DNA of 58,510 nucleotides, taken from positions 1-58,510 of IMG/VR virus record IMGVR_UViG_3300049479_000276. One strand, 5' to 3'. The notes beneath the pieces are model-generated. The model saw only the letters and a program-made list of their open reading frames with translations. It did no database searches and was not told the DNA's origin. A program made the translations under genes and the position numbers. This DNA comes from a virus. Shown here piece after piece: positions 1 to 7,200 of this stretch (positions are counted from its first letter, which is position 1; every line of letters begins with the position of its first letter).

Positions 1-511
1 CACCCTGCCTGCTTATGTGTATCGCGCTACCATCTCCGTTGCCTCTGGCTGGGGTGATGGCCGCGTTGCCTCCGGTGTGTATGCCGCAACTGGTAACGTC
101 ATCTCCTTTGGCCGCAGCAATGCCGGTAGCCCTACCGCTGCCTCCGGTATTGGCGAAGCTGTTATCCAGGCAAACCTGACCTCCACCGTGTCTGGTTCTC
201 AGGTTGGCGAAATCTTCTTCGCCGCTGGTTCCGCTGCTTACAGCGCTAACCCCTTCCTGATCGCCTCTGGTGCCGCTGGTGTGACCGCCGGTAACGTGTA
301 CTACTCCGCTACCGCTTCCACCACTCTGAAGGTGTTTGCGAAAGAAACTGCAAACAGCACCGCAACCTCTGGTGGTTTCTATATCTCCAGCGGTGATTCC
401 ACCGGTGGCCGCACTGGTTACCTCGTCGTCGAAGCCTGCTACATTCAACCTGATGAAGCCCCTGGCTACGAAGACATTGATGGTTACCTCCTGGGCCGCA
501 CCGTTAGCTGA
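1..511 (+). CDS. Virion structural protein, 5'-truncated by window edge
   Basis: The frame is already open at base 2 and the first possible start (GTG at 17) has no ribosome binding site, so this is probably the C-terminal part of a longer protein. About 165 residues are visible. They are rich in Gly, Ser, Ala and Thr with alternating hydrophobic residues, as in beta-rich capsid or decoration proteins, and no membrane segment is seen. The last part (EACYIQPDEAPGYEDIDGYL) is acidic. The location at the head of a virion gene run supports a structural role. I do not recognise the family. Confidence 0.55.
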   Translation, partial: TLPAYVYRATISVASGWGDGRVASGVYAATGNVISFGRSNAGSPTAASGIGEAVIQANLTSTVSGSQVGEIFFAAGSAAYSANPFLIASGAAGVTAGNVYYSATASTTLKVFAKETANSTATSGGFYISSGDSTGGRTGYLVVEACYIQPDEAPGYEDIDGYLLGRTVS

Positions 512-546
512 TTGAGTTAAACTAAGACCAGTTAATCACTGGTCTT

Positions 547-975
547 ATGTCAACCACGGCAGCAATGCTTTATCAGCACAAAAAAACTGGCGCTCGAGTC
601 AAAGTCATTAGCGAATGGGATCAAGGCGATTGGTTCATGGTCGAAGATCAGGATGGTCGCCTTTTTACCGTTTACAGAACTGAGATTGAGCCCGACGAAG
701 AGGCTACTAAAAAGGTAAAGACTCTTCAAGTAAAAGATAAGGCAGCGCAAGAAGAACCACGTACCTTTCCTCCGGACGCACGTTTAAACATCAATGGCGC
801 TACCGCTCAAATGATCGCTGATCATATTAAGGGTATCGGCTTGAAGACAGCGCGAGAGATTAAAGATCTTCAGATGTCCTTATCGGGTGAAAGGTTTAAC
901 AATCTCGAACAGCTAAAACAGATCAAAAGGGTTGATTGGGACGCGGTCTTTGCCGCTGACTTGATCCGTGTATAA
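547..975 (+). CDS. Small protein with C-terminal helix-hairpin-helix domain
   Basis: 142 residues. The N-terminal half (about 8-50) looks like a small beta domain with a charged linker to residue 75. Residues about 79-142 start with RLNINGATAQMIADHIKGIG, the ComEA/RuvA-like helix-hairpin-helix pattern that usually binds DNA non-specifically through the backbone. It sits 35 nt after the truncated structural gene and is followed by a strong terminator. A role in DNA packaging or head completion is possible but not shown. The match is by eye; the exact family is unknown. Confidence 0.7.
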   Translation: MSTTAAMLYQHKKTGARVKVISEWDQGDWFMVEDQDGRLFTVYRTEIEPDEEATKKVKTLQVKDKAAQEEPRTFPPDARLNINGATAQMIADHIKGIGLKTAREIKDLQMSLSGERFNNLEQLKQIKRVDWDAVFAADLIRV

Positions 976-995
976 CTAACTCCTTCTGTAGATAC

Positions 996-1021
996 ACCCC
1001 TGGGAAACCGGGGGTTTTTAT
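996..1021 (+). terminator. Rho-independent terminator
   Basis: A CCCCTGG / CCGGGGG stem (with one T-G wobble) around a GAAA loop is followed by TTTTTATTTT. It lies 20 nt after the helix-hairpin-helix gene and should end rightward transcription there. Confidence 0.85.
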
Positions 1022-1052
1022 TTTAGAATGAAGGATAAAAGATCATCGTGAT

Positions 1053-1718
1053 ATGGCTGGCATTACGTTTAAAGGACGTGTTGGTTCCACTGGTAGATCA
1101 ACTGGGCCGCATTTGCATGTTGAAGTACAAGATCTTGCAACGGGCGCCTTTTTAAATCCTGAAACAATTCGTACCCCTTTAAGTGGATTACGCATTGGTG
1201 AGAAGAGGATTCCAGCATTAATTCAAACACCAGAAGGAAAATTTACATTTAATCCTGAAGCTGGTATTACCATTACGTCTAAATACGGCCCCCGTGGAGG
1301 AAGGCAACACAAAGGTGAGGACTGGGCTTTACCAGAGGGTACTCCAATCTTTTATGAAGGTGCCGGTAAGTACGTTCCTCTAGCCAACCAAGGAGCTTAT
1401 GGAAACCTTTCTACGTTCACTACAGGAGACAATAAATATCAAATTCGCTTAGGGCATATGCAATCCCTGGGAGAGGCGGCAGATCTTTCTCAAGGTTCAT
1501 CCACTGCTAATACCAGTGCATCAAATTCTTCTGATTTCCAGGGGATGCTATCTGGTTATCTCCTCGGTTCTTTACTGAGAGGCGAACCAAAAGAAGATCC
1601 AAAAACACAAATGATGCGAGGGTTTGTTAAAGAGCTGGTACAACCACAGCAAAATGATATGGCCGGTGCTTTGTTCCAGCAGTTATTATCATCATCCACT
1701 GGTGGACTGTTTGGTTAA
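1053..1718 (+). CDS. M23-type peptidase-like virion protein with permuted motif order
   Basis: 221 residues. Residues about 10-25 read GSTGRSTGPHLHVEV, which is the C-terminal HxH motif of M23 (LytM) zinc endopeptidases. Residues about 74-140 read TSKYGPRGGRQHKGED and later RLGHM, which are the N-terminal HxGxD and middle YxHL-like motifs. All metal ligands are thus present but the halves are in reversed order. An in-frame TGA at 1029 excludes a missing upstream domain. The rest (about 150-221) is low-complexity and ends in Gly-Gly-Leu-Phe-Gly. A tail- or capsid-associated murein peptidase used in entry is likely; whether it is active is unknown. Confidence 0.7.
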   Translation: MAGITFKGRVGSTGRSTGPHLHVEVQDLATGAFLNPETIRTPLSGLRIGEKRIPALIQTPEGKFTFNPEAGITITSKYGPRGGRQHKGEDWALPEGTPIFYEGAGKYVPLANQGAYGNLSTFTTGDNKYQIRLGHMQSLGEAADLSQGSSTANTSASNSSDFQGMLSGYLLGSLLRGEPKEDPKTQMMRGFVKELVQPQQNDMAGALFQQLLSSSTGGLFG

Positions 1719-1729
1719 TTCAGTTCATC

Positions 1730-1735
1730 TATAAT
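1730..1735 (+). promoter_or_regulatory. Candidate -10 element (TATAAT)
   Basis: TATAAT in the context CTATAATTGAGAAC lies 22 nt before the GTG start at 1758. A nearly identical CTATAATTAGAAC precedes the fibre gene at 14435. No -35 box is visible, so this may be a phage-type late promoter needing only a -10 element. Confidence 0.4.
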
Positions 1736-1757
1736 TGAGAACATACGGAAGTAAGCT

Positions 1758-2219
1758 GTGCAGCTCAGCGATTTTGACAAGAGTAGGGTCCGGTATCACC
1801 TGGGCTACTTCACGGTTTCCGTGCCGGCGGGCGACTTCGCCCGACTTGAAGAAGCGATGAATACCGTTCCGGATTCATACTTCTACGACAAAATCGTTAT
1901 TCAGATTGGTCGTTGTGACACGGCCGAGAAGAAAACAGAAGTTGCTACATCGCCTTCCACTCGGTTAGAAAGCATCGTTGGTGATGTAGACCGTACAATT
2001 CGGTCTAGTAATGCCAAAGAAGCTCTCAAGGTTTGGGATGAGATTTATCTCTACGAGACCAACCGTTTAGCCGGCATCCTTTACGTACCTAACTACAAGG
2101 ATCCGTTCCAAGCTCGTTACCGTTACGAGCGTTCAGGCGCTGAATTTATTCAGGCGCTACCAGGCCCGGCTGATACGGCTGTGGGTTCACGCATTTATTT
2201 ACATGAGGTTTGGCGCTAA
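1758..2219 (+). CDS. Unknown protein, probable virion or connector component
   Basis: 153 residues starting at GTG, preceded by GGAAG at a suitable distance. No motif is recognised. It is a mixed alpha/beta, soluble-looking protein. Its stop overlaps the next start as TAATG, so the two genes are probably translationally coupled in the virion gene run. Confidence 0.75.
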   Translation: MQLSDFDKSRVRYHLGYFTVSVPAGDFARLEEAMNTVPDSYFYDKIVIQIGRCDTAEKKTEVATSPSTRLESIVGDVDRTIRSSNAKEALKVWDEIYLYETNRLAGILYVPNYKDPFQARYRYERSGAEFIQALPGPADTAVGSRIYLHEVWR

Positions 2220-3166
2220 TGTCTCTTCTTAATATCCTGAACGCGATTCCAGCGGCGGCAAGTCGCTTTGGTGGATCCGTCATTCAACAAGCACCAAAAG
2301 CCGCAGCGCGTGTACCACAGGCGGCTCGTGGTGTAGGCTTTGATCCCTTGAACCAAGTACCTGCATTCTTTAGTCGTTTTGGCGGCTCCGTTATCCAATC
2401 CCCTTCTGTGCGGAATGTACAGTCTTTGCGGGGAATTGTCCCTGCAGCGGGAGCCGGTATGGCGGGTTTTTCTGGCGCAGCCCTAGACCCCCTGCTGCGC
2501 GGCAGTCAATACGTGCAACAACAGCTTCAGGGTTTTGGTACAATTCCAAAACCGGGTCAAGCCAAGCCTAAACCTACTGAGGGATATAGCAGTTACGGAA
2601 CATATACCGTCGGGGGCATTGAGTATGACATTAATAGCGGTCGTCCTACATACATGCCCCCTGGCTCTGCGTACCCTTCTAGCTCTGTGGCTCCCTTCAC
2701 ACCCTTCAAAGAAGGTAGTAGTACTGCGGCCGAACGTGCGTATCAATCAGAAAAGGCAAGTGTAGCTCAACAAGCTGCGCAGAACCCTGAACTTCAGCGT
2801 TATGAGGCTGCTCGCCTGAAAGCCGTAGCACCTGGCGCAACAGCAGAACAAGTGCAATCTGCAGAAGATATTGGCATGCAGATGTGGGCAAAAGCAAATC
2901 CAACTCTTGCCGCCAAAGTCAAGCCTGGTCAATCCGGTTATGACGCCATTCAAGGAGCCATGGCAGGGCAAGCGGCTTCTCAAGGTCTTGGCTATCAGTT
3001 GCCACAGCAGATGATCTTTACGCCTCCTCCTGGCGTCAATACTCCTCAAGGTTTACCTGCCGTGGAATCCATTGGGCCTTCTGCTACCTATGGCGCTCAA
3101 GGCATTGATATTGATCCCGAAATGCGTAAGAAATTTCAAGCTTTACTTAATGAAGTAAAATCTTGA
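2219..3166 (+). CDS. Unknown virion-type protein with internal repeat
   Basis: 315 residues from ATG 2219, chosen over an in-frame TTG at 2210 because it forms a TAATG overlap with the preceding gene. The segment SRFGGSVIQ occurs twice near the N-terminus (about residues 15 and 51). The middle is Pro/Gly/Ser rich and the C-terminal part is Ala/Gln-rich and helical. The build suits an internal or tail-associated virion protein. No enzyme motif is visible. Confidence 0.7.
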   Translation: MSLLNILNAIPAAASRFGGSVIQQAPKAAARVPQAARGVGFDPLNQVPAFFSRFGGSVIQSPSVRNVQSLRGIVPAAGAGMAGFSGAALDPLLRGSQYVQQQLQGFGTIPKPGQAKPKPTEGYSSYGTYTVGGIEYDINSGRPTYMPPGSAYPSSSVAPFTPFKEGSSTAAERAYQSEKASVAQQAAQNPELQRYEAARLKAVAPGATAEQVQSAEDIGMQMWAKANPTLAAKVKPGQSGYDAIQGAMAGQAASQGLGYQLPQQMIFTPPPGVNTPQGLPAVESIGPSATYGAQGIDIDPEMRKKFQALLNEVKS

Positions 3167-3369
3167 TTCATTGGCATTGCGCTGCATGTAAGCCCAATCC
3201 AACTGGACACGAATCTTTGATTCACGGGGGCCAGTGTTGTTGCTTTAAAACAATGATCCTTTGTCCCAATTTTGTTAAGCGCCTTGCCGCCAAACTAAGC
3301 CTGGTTGTTGCAGTACAAGCAGTCTTTATCCCCGGCCTCAAAGCACAATCAAATTGGGTAGGAGAATAG
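3163..3369 (+). CDS. Small Cys/His-rich protein with hydrophobic C-terminal segment
   Basis: 68 residues from a TTG start overlapping the previous stop (TTGA). The N-terminal half has several Cys and His residues (CAACKP, then QCCCFK), suggesting metal binding. The C-terminal half has a hydrophobic stretch near LSLVVAVQAVF that could be a membrane segment. It could be a spurious frame, but it fills the space between two tightly packed genes. Confidence 0.45.
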   Translation: MIHWHCAACKPNPTGHESLIHGGQCCCFKTMILCPNFVKRLAAKLSLVVAVQAVFIPGLKAQSNWVGE

Positions 3370-3373
3370 TCCG

Positions 3374-4072
3374 ATGGCAGATCGTAAATTCTACGAACAA
3401 TTTAGACAGACGCCAGAAGGACAAGCCTTGCTGCGAACCATTCGTTTTGCAGAAGGCACAGAACGTGGTGGGCCAGATTCCTATCGAGTCATGTTTGGTG
3501 GTTCTTTAGCGCCAGATCTGAAACGCCACCCAGATGTCGTAATGAAAGGCCGTAGCACTGCTGCAGGAGCCTATCAATTCCTTACGCCAACCTGGAATGC
3601 CGCACAAAAGAGACTAGGCCTCACATCTTTTGGTCCTGTTGAGCAAGACATTGCAGCACTTGACCTGGCTCGTTCTCGCACAATGGGTCTTGGCGGTCTG
3701 TCTTATTTGCAGAAACAAGGATTAACACCTGAGTTTGTTTCTGCCCTGGCGCCAGAATGGGCATCATTGCCTACCAAAGAAGGTAAGAGTTATTACGGGC
3801 AGCCCGTTAAGCCGTACCAAAAATTACAAGAAGTCTATAGCCAGGGCTTAAAACCTCTTCAGACTACTGACCAAGCTTCGCAAGGTCAGCAACAAGACAT
3901 GTCTAGTAATGACTTCTTGAAAGGTTTTATGGCGGCAATGTCCGGCAGCAATACCAAAGAAGCGTCCATGAAAGATCTCTTGAAAGAAAGATTGGCAATG
4001 GAACTGTTTTCCCCTCAAACCATGGCAGGACCCCTTGATTTTTTGTCAAGCTACCTTAATCCGTACGCTTGA
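3374..4072 (+). CDS. GH104-type lytic transglycosylase (lambda R-like)
   Basis: 232 residues; GGAGAA lies 9 nt before ATG. The first 150 residues follow the lambda R endolysin pattern in order: FAEGTE (with the likely catalytic Glu), STAAGAYQF, LGLTSFGPVEQDIAALDL and WASLP followed by YYGQ. Such enzymes cleave the glycan strand of peptidoglycan. Lambda R is about 158 residues; here a C-terminal extension of about 70 residues resembles the tails of neighbouring virion proteins, so a virion-bound entry enzyme is more likely than the main endolysin. Confidence 0.8.
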   Translation: MADRKFYEQFRQTPEGQALLRTIRFAEGTERGGPDSYRVMFGGSLAPDLKRHPDVVMKGRSTAAGAYQFLTPTWNAAQKRLGLTSFGPVEQDIAALDLARSRTMGLGGLSYLQKQGLTPEFVSALAPEWASLPTKEGKSYYGQPVKPYQKLQEVYSQGLKPLQTTDQASQGQQQDMSSNDFLKGFMAAMSGSNTKEASMKDLLKERLAMELFSPQTMAGPLDFLSSYLNPYA

Positions 4073-4086
4073 TTGAAAACAAGCTT

Positions 4087-4092
4087 TATAAT
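4087..4092 (+). promoter_or_regulatory. Candidate -10 element (TATAAT)
   Basis: TTTATAATGTAAAC lies 23 nt before the TTG start at 4116, with no clear -35 box. It resembles the other -10-only candidates before virion genes in this window. Confidence 0.4.
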
Positions 4093-4115
4093 GTAAACAA
4101 GTAGGAAGTAGAACA

Positions 4116-4898
4116 TTGTCGTCATCCGCAACGAACAAGCAGCCACTGTTAATCGATCGTCCGTTATTCGATTCAGTTCGAGTAACCACACAGACGGTTG
4201 GTAGCTCTACTGCTAACACACTCTTTGTTCAAGGTGGACAGGCACCGTCGATTCTGGTCGACATGGATGCTGCTATCCAGGAAGACAACAACAATGGTGG
4301 CGTTGTTGATTCAATTTCTATCAGTCGCAACGACTTCTATCGTTCACCTGACTACACCATCAATGCCTCTACGTCAGGCACTGTCATCTCTCTGGTCAGT
4401 GGGCAGATCGTACATGTAACAACCACAGGCGTCATCACTGCGACCACACCGGCAAGTGGCGTTGGCTACTACACATATACCGGTGCAACGACCTTGACGG
4501 GCGTCAATACTGCCCTGCACTACTCAGGCGGTACATCGAGCGGATTTACGTACAACGGTGTCGCTTACGGCTATCAGCCTGCTGTTACCTTTGTGTTTTA
4601 CCACACCCGTGGAACAACGGTACCTGTCCCTGCGTCAGGTGACTACCGTGTGTTGTTCGCAAAGACTCTGCCCGCCAACAGTGGCACAGTCGATTGCTCC
4701 GACCTGATGCCTCAACTGGCAGCTCCTGTGGCACAAGCAGGTAATACTACTGGTTTAGGATCTACAGCTCCACTGCGCAACAAGGGTATTTACCTGGAAC
4801 GAGGCGACCGTATTTACGTTGGTGTGTTCCCAGATGGCCCTAATATCTCTGGTTACACCCCTGGCGCACACATTGTCGCTCAAGGCGGTTTCTTCTAA
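4116..4898 (+). CDS. Unknown virion structural protein
   Basis: 260 residues from TTG 4116 with AGGAAG upstream; no ATG fits better. The protein is rich in Thr, Ser, Gly and Val with beta-type alternation, and it ends in GAHIVAQGGFF. It is followed 2 nt later by a long structural gene. A decoration, tail or baseplate protein is plausible; I do not recognise the family. Confidence 0.7.
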   Translation: MSSSATNKQPLLIDRPLFDSVRVTTQTVGSSTANTLFVQGGQAPSILVDMDAAIQEDNNNGGVVDSISISRNDFYRSPDYTINASTSGTVISLVSGQIVHVTTTGVITATTPASGVGYYTYTGATTLTGVNTALHYSGGTSSGFTYNGVAYGYQPAVTFVFYHTRGTTVPVPASGDYRVLFAKTLPANSGTVDCSDLMPQLAAPVAQAGNTTGLGSTAPLRNKGIYLERGDRIYVGVFPDGPNISGYTPGAHIVAQGGFF

Positions 4899-4900
4899 TC

Positions 4901-6430
4901 ATGGCCAAAAAGAGTGGAAGCTCTTTTGGTACTTTCACTCAGTCGACGGTCAGCGCTCCCAATGGGATAAAGCCGATCACGACTGAGTTTTCTCGTGGCT
5001 CAGTGCCGGACTCTATTTACGCAGCAAACAGGGAGTCAGCATGGTCCAGATGGCGCCGTGGATATGAGTTAGCAACAGCTACTTTCTACGACAACAGTTA
5101 CGAATATCCTTTTCAATACCAGATTCCTGTTCCATCGGGCACGCCAAGTTCTGTTGCAAATCCTGCGCCTATTATTTCGGGGACGTTTGTAGGATTTCCG
5201 ACCAAGAATAAAGAGATGGGAATGCACTGGGCTGGCTGGCGTTATGCCGGATCCATGCGTAGTGATCGCCTTGTCGATCCCGTCACCACAAGTGGTCTTT
5301 ACATTGAGTCTGTTACAGAAGATACTGAGAATTGGTATGTAAAGCTTGCGGGATCTTGGAGTGCAGCGAACCCGCTTCCTCCGCCTTTTTATGTTGCTGT
5401 TCCAGGAGTGCCAGGTGGTCTCACTCCGCTGAACAGTGAAATTATCGAAGATCGCGTCATTACTCCAGGTGGTCAAATTATTGACAAAGACACGATTGAC
5501 CCTACAACACAAAAGCGGTATGGATATGTACAGGCTATACTGACAGCCACAAATCCAACAACGGGCATCCTTACCTTACGCAAGGCTGGGTCCGTGCAGG
5601 TTACACCTGATCAAGAGTATTTAACTCCTTCCCCTATTGGCTTTACGCCTGGTCGATACATCATTACAGGCGCACGTTTTTGTTGTTCTTGCCAGGACTT
5701 TACGCACCGTGATTATGCATTTATGCGGGATATCACGAAGAGTATTAAGACGCGCTTCCCAAGAAGTGGCTTATCTTCTGTAAAGCCAGGACGTTTTGAA
5801 TTAACGAGAAGAGGTGGGGAGATTGATAACAGTGCCATGACACCTGGCAATGTCAATCGTCAAATGGAAGTTTATGCACCTTCTGGTTTCCAGCTTCCAT
5901 ACAATGTTGCTGACAGTGTCGTCAACAATAAAGCCACACGAGATAATCCAGGAATCTACGCTGATTTTGGCGCAACCTACATCAGGAGTACCGTGAACCC
6001 AGGCATTACAGGTGCCAGAGCAGAAGGCCTGCCCGGATACAATGATTACTCTGCTGAGCAAGGTGAGATTACCTCATTAACAGACAACTGGGAACCACTG
6101 CTTGATGAGATGCGTTACTGCAAGCATATCTATGCACTTAAGTTTGCAGATAATACTTTTCCGCCAGAGCCTTCTGATTTTCCTGTCGGAAGGGAAAGCA
6201 TGACAGCATGGGAGCAACGCCTTGTCGATCAAACCGAAAGTGAACAGCAGTCAATAAAATCATCTCTATTGAATAACTTTTCCCTGGCGCAGATGGATGT
6301 ACCTCCCTACAACTGTCAGTCCGTGATGATGATGCCGATGATGCAGAAGTTATTTAACGTTCCACCAGAGTTTATCTTGATGCAAGGCTTTACGATGTTT
6401 GATAAAGACGGTAGGCCATACAAGCCATAA
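4901..6430 (+). CDS. Large unknown virion structural protein
   Basis: 509 residues starting 2 nt after the previous gene. The protein has a Pro/Gly-rich N-terminal half and a notable Cys cluster (RFCCSCQDFTHRDYAFMRDI) near residue 265. The C-terminal part is Met-rich (MMMPMMQKL). No enzymatic motif is seen. Position and length suggest a minor capsid, neck or tail protein. Confidence 0.7.
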   Translation: MAKKSGSSFGTFTQSTVSAPNGIKPITTEFSRGSVPDSIYAANRESAWSRWRRGYELATATFYDNSYEYPFQYQIPVPSGTPSSVANPAPIISGTFVGFPTKNKEMGMHWAGWRYAGSMRSDRLVDPVTTSGLYIESVTEDTENWYVKLAGSWSAANPLPPPFYVAVPGVPGGLTPLNSEIIEDRVITPGGQIIDKDTIDPTTQKRYGYVQAILTATNPTTGILTLRKAGSVQVTPDQEYLTPSPIGFTPGRYIITGARFCCSCQDFTHRDYAFMRDITKSIKTRFPRSGLSSVKPGRFELTRRGGEIDNSAMTPGNVNRQMEVYAPSGFQLPYNVADSVVNNKATRDNPGIYADFGATYIRSTVNPGITGARAEGLPGYNDYSAEQGEITSLTDNWEPLLDEMRYCKHIYALKFADNTFPPEPSDFPVGRESMTAWEQRLVDQTESEQQSIKSSLLNNFSLAQMDVPPYNCQSVMMMPMMQKLFNVPPEFILMQGFTMFDKDGRPYKP

Positions 6431-6461
6431 AAAACGGCCCCATCACTGACAGGACCGTTTC
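6430..6461. terminator. Bidirectional terminator between convergent genes
   Basis: A stem AAACGG / CCGTTT encloses a pairing CCC / GG segment. On the minus strand it is followed by TTTTTT and would end the HTH gene at 6481-6699. On the plus strand it lies directly after the stop of the 509-residue structural gene. Confidence 0.65.
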
Positions 6462-6480
6462 TGTATCCCCAGGCCGTCCC

Positions 6481-6699
6481 CTAGGCGGCCACTGGCATCA
6501 TACCAGCTTTTGTGAGTTGTTTACGTACTGCAGCCACATTCCAACGGTAACTATCCCTGGAACGAGTCTCCGGAAATGCTGCGTAGTGTGGACCGAGCTT
6601 TAGGGTTCCGTCGTCGCGGAATTTGAAGAGTGTCTTGCGGTCAATGCCAAGAAGTTCTTCGATCTTTTGGGCAGAGACCCAACCAGGATGCGAGGCCAT
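6481..6699 (-). CDS. Small helix-turn-helix (excisionase/MerR-like) DNA-binding protein
   Basis: 72 residues. WVSAQKIEELLGIDRKTLFK is a typical helix-turn-helix of the excisionase/MerR superfamily, followed by a short wing (FRDDGTLKLGPHY). It is the only leftward gene in this stretch and faces away from the HNH gene. A near-palindrome lies 34 nt upstream and could be its operator. A regulatory role for the flanking late genes is inferred. Confidence 0.75.
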   Translation of the reverse strand: MASHPGWVSAQKIEELLGIDRKTLFKFRDDGTLKLGPHYAAFPETRSRDSYRWNVAAVRKQLTKAGMMPVAA

Positions 6700-6732
6700 G
6701 AAGGCAGTAGTAGCAACTCTCTTACCTTACAT

Positions 6733-6758
6733 AAGATCCTTCTGAAGTCAAGGGTCTT
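6733..6758. promoter_or_regulatory. Imperfect palindrome, possible operator
   Basis: AAGATCCTT and AAGGGTCTT form 9-base half-sites with one mismatch, 8 nt apart, between the HTH gene (leftward) and the HNH/structural genes (rightward). Confidence 0.35.
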
Positions 6759-6825
6759 AATTGAAATTTTATCTTTATGTTCAAAGCTGTAACAGTGTGG
6801 ACAACTTAAAATGAATTAACGGCAA

Positions 6826-7200
6826 TTGAAGAGCATGTTTTGCAACCAGCACGAGCCCCTTGCCCTGCTAGTTGAAATTACACCAAAACTTGCCAAAAAA
6901 CGTTTTAGAGAAAGTATTTATCAAGCCTGGGATAACAAATGCGCTTATTGCGGAGAAATAGCCACTAGCTTGGATCACATTGTCCCTAGATTTAAATCTG
7001 GTTGTTCTAATCGAAATAACCTGGTACCTGCCTGCTGTAAATGTAACTCAAATAAAGCTTCTTCCAAAATGGAAACGTGGTACAAACAGCAAAGTTATTT
7101 TAACGAACAAAGACTAGCTAAAATACAAGCCTGGACCGAGCTAAATGGTTCGAATTTGATACACTTGCAAGATTACACAGATAAAAATGAGCAACTCTAG
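6826..7200 (+). CDS. HNH endonuclease, free-standing
   Basis: 124 residues if TTG 6826 is used; ATG 6835 gives three fewer. The HNH core is clear: CAYCG, DHIVPRFKSG, NNLVPACCKCN, with paired zinc-binding CxxC motifs and the catalytic His in DHIVP. Such genes are usually homing endonucleases. Its 3' end overlaps the next gene by 14 nt, and a two-codon ORF (ATG AAT TAA) precedes it, like the other HNH insertions in this window. No good Shine-Dalgarno sequence is visible. Confidence 0.8.
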   Translation: MKSMFCNQHEPLALLVEITPKLAKKRFRESIYQAWDNKCAYCGEIATSLDHIVPRFKSGCSNRNNLVPACCKCNSNKASSKMETWYKQQSYFNEQRLAKIQAWTELNGSNLIHLQDYTDKNEQL

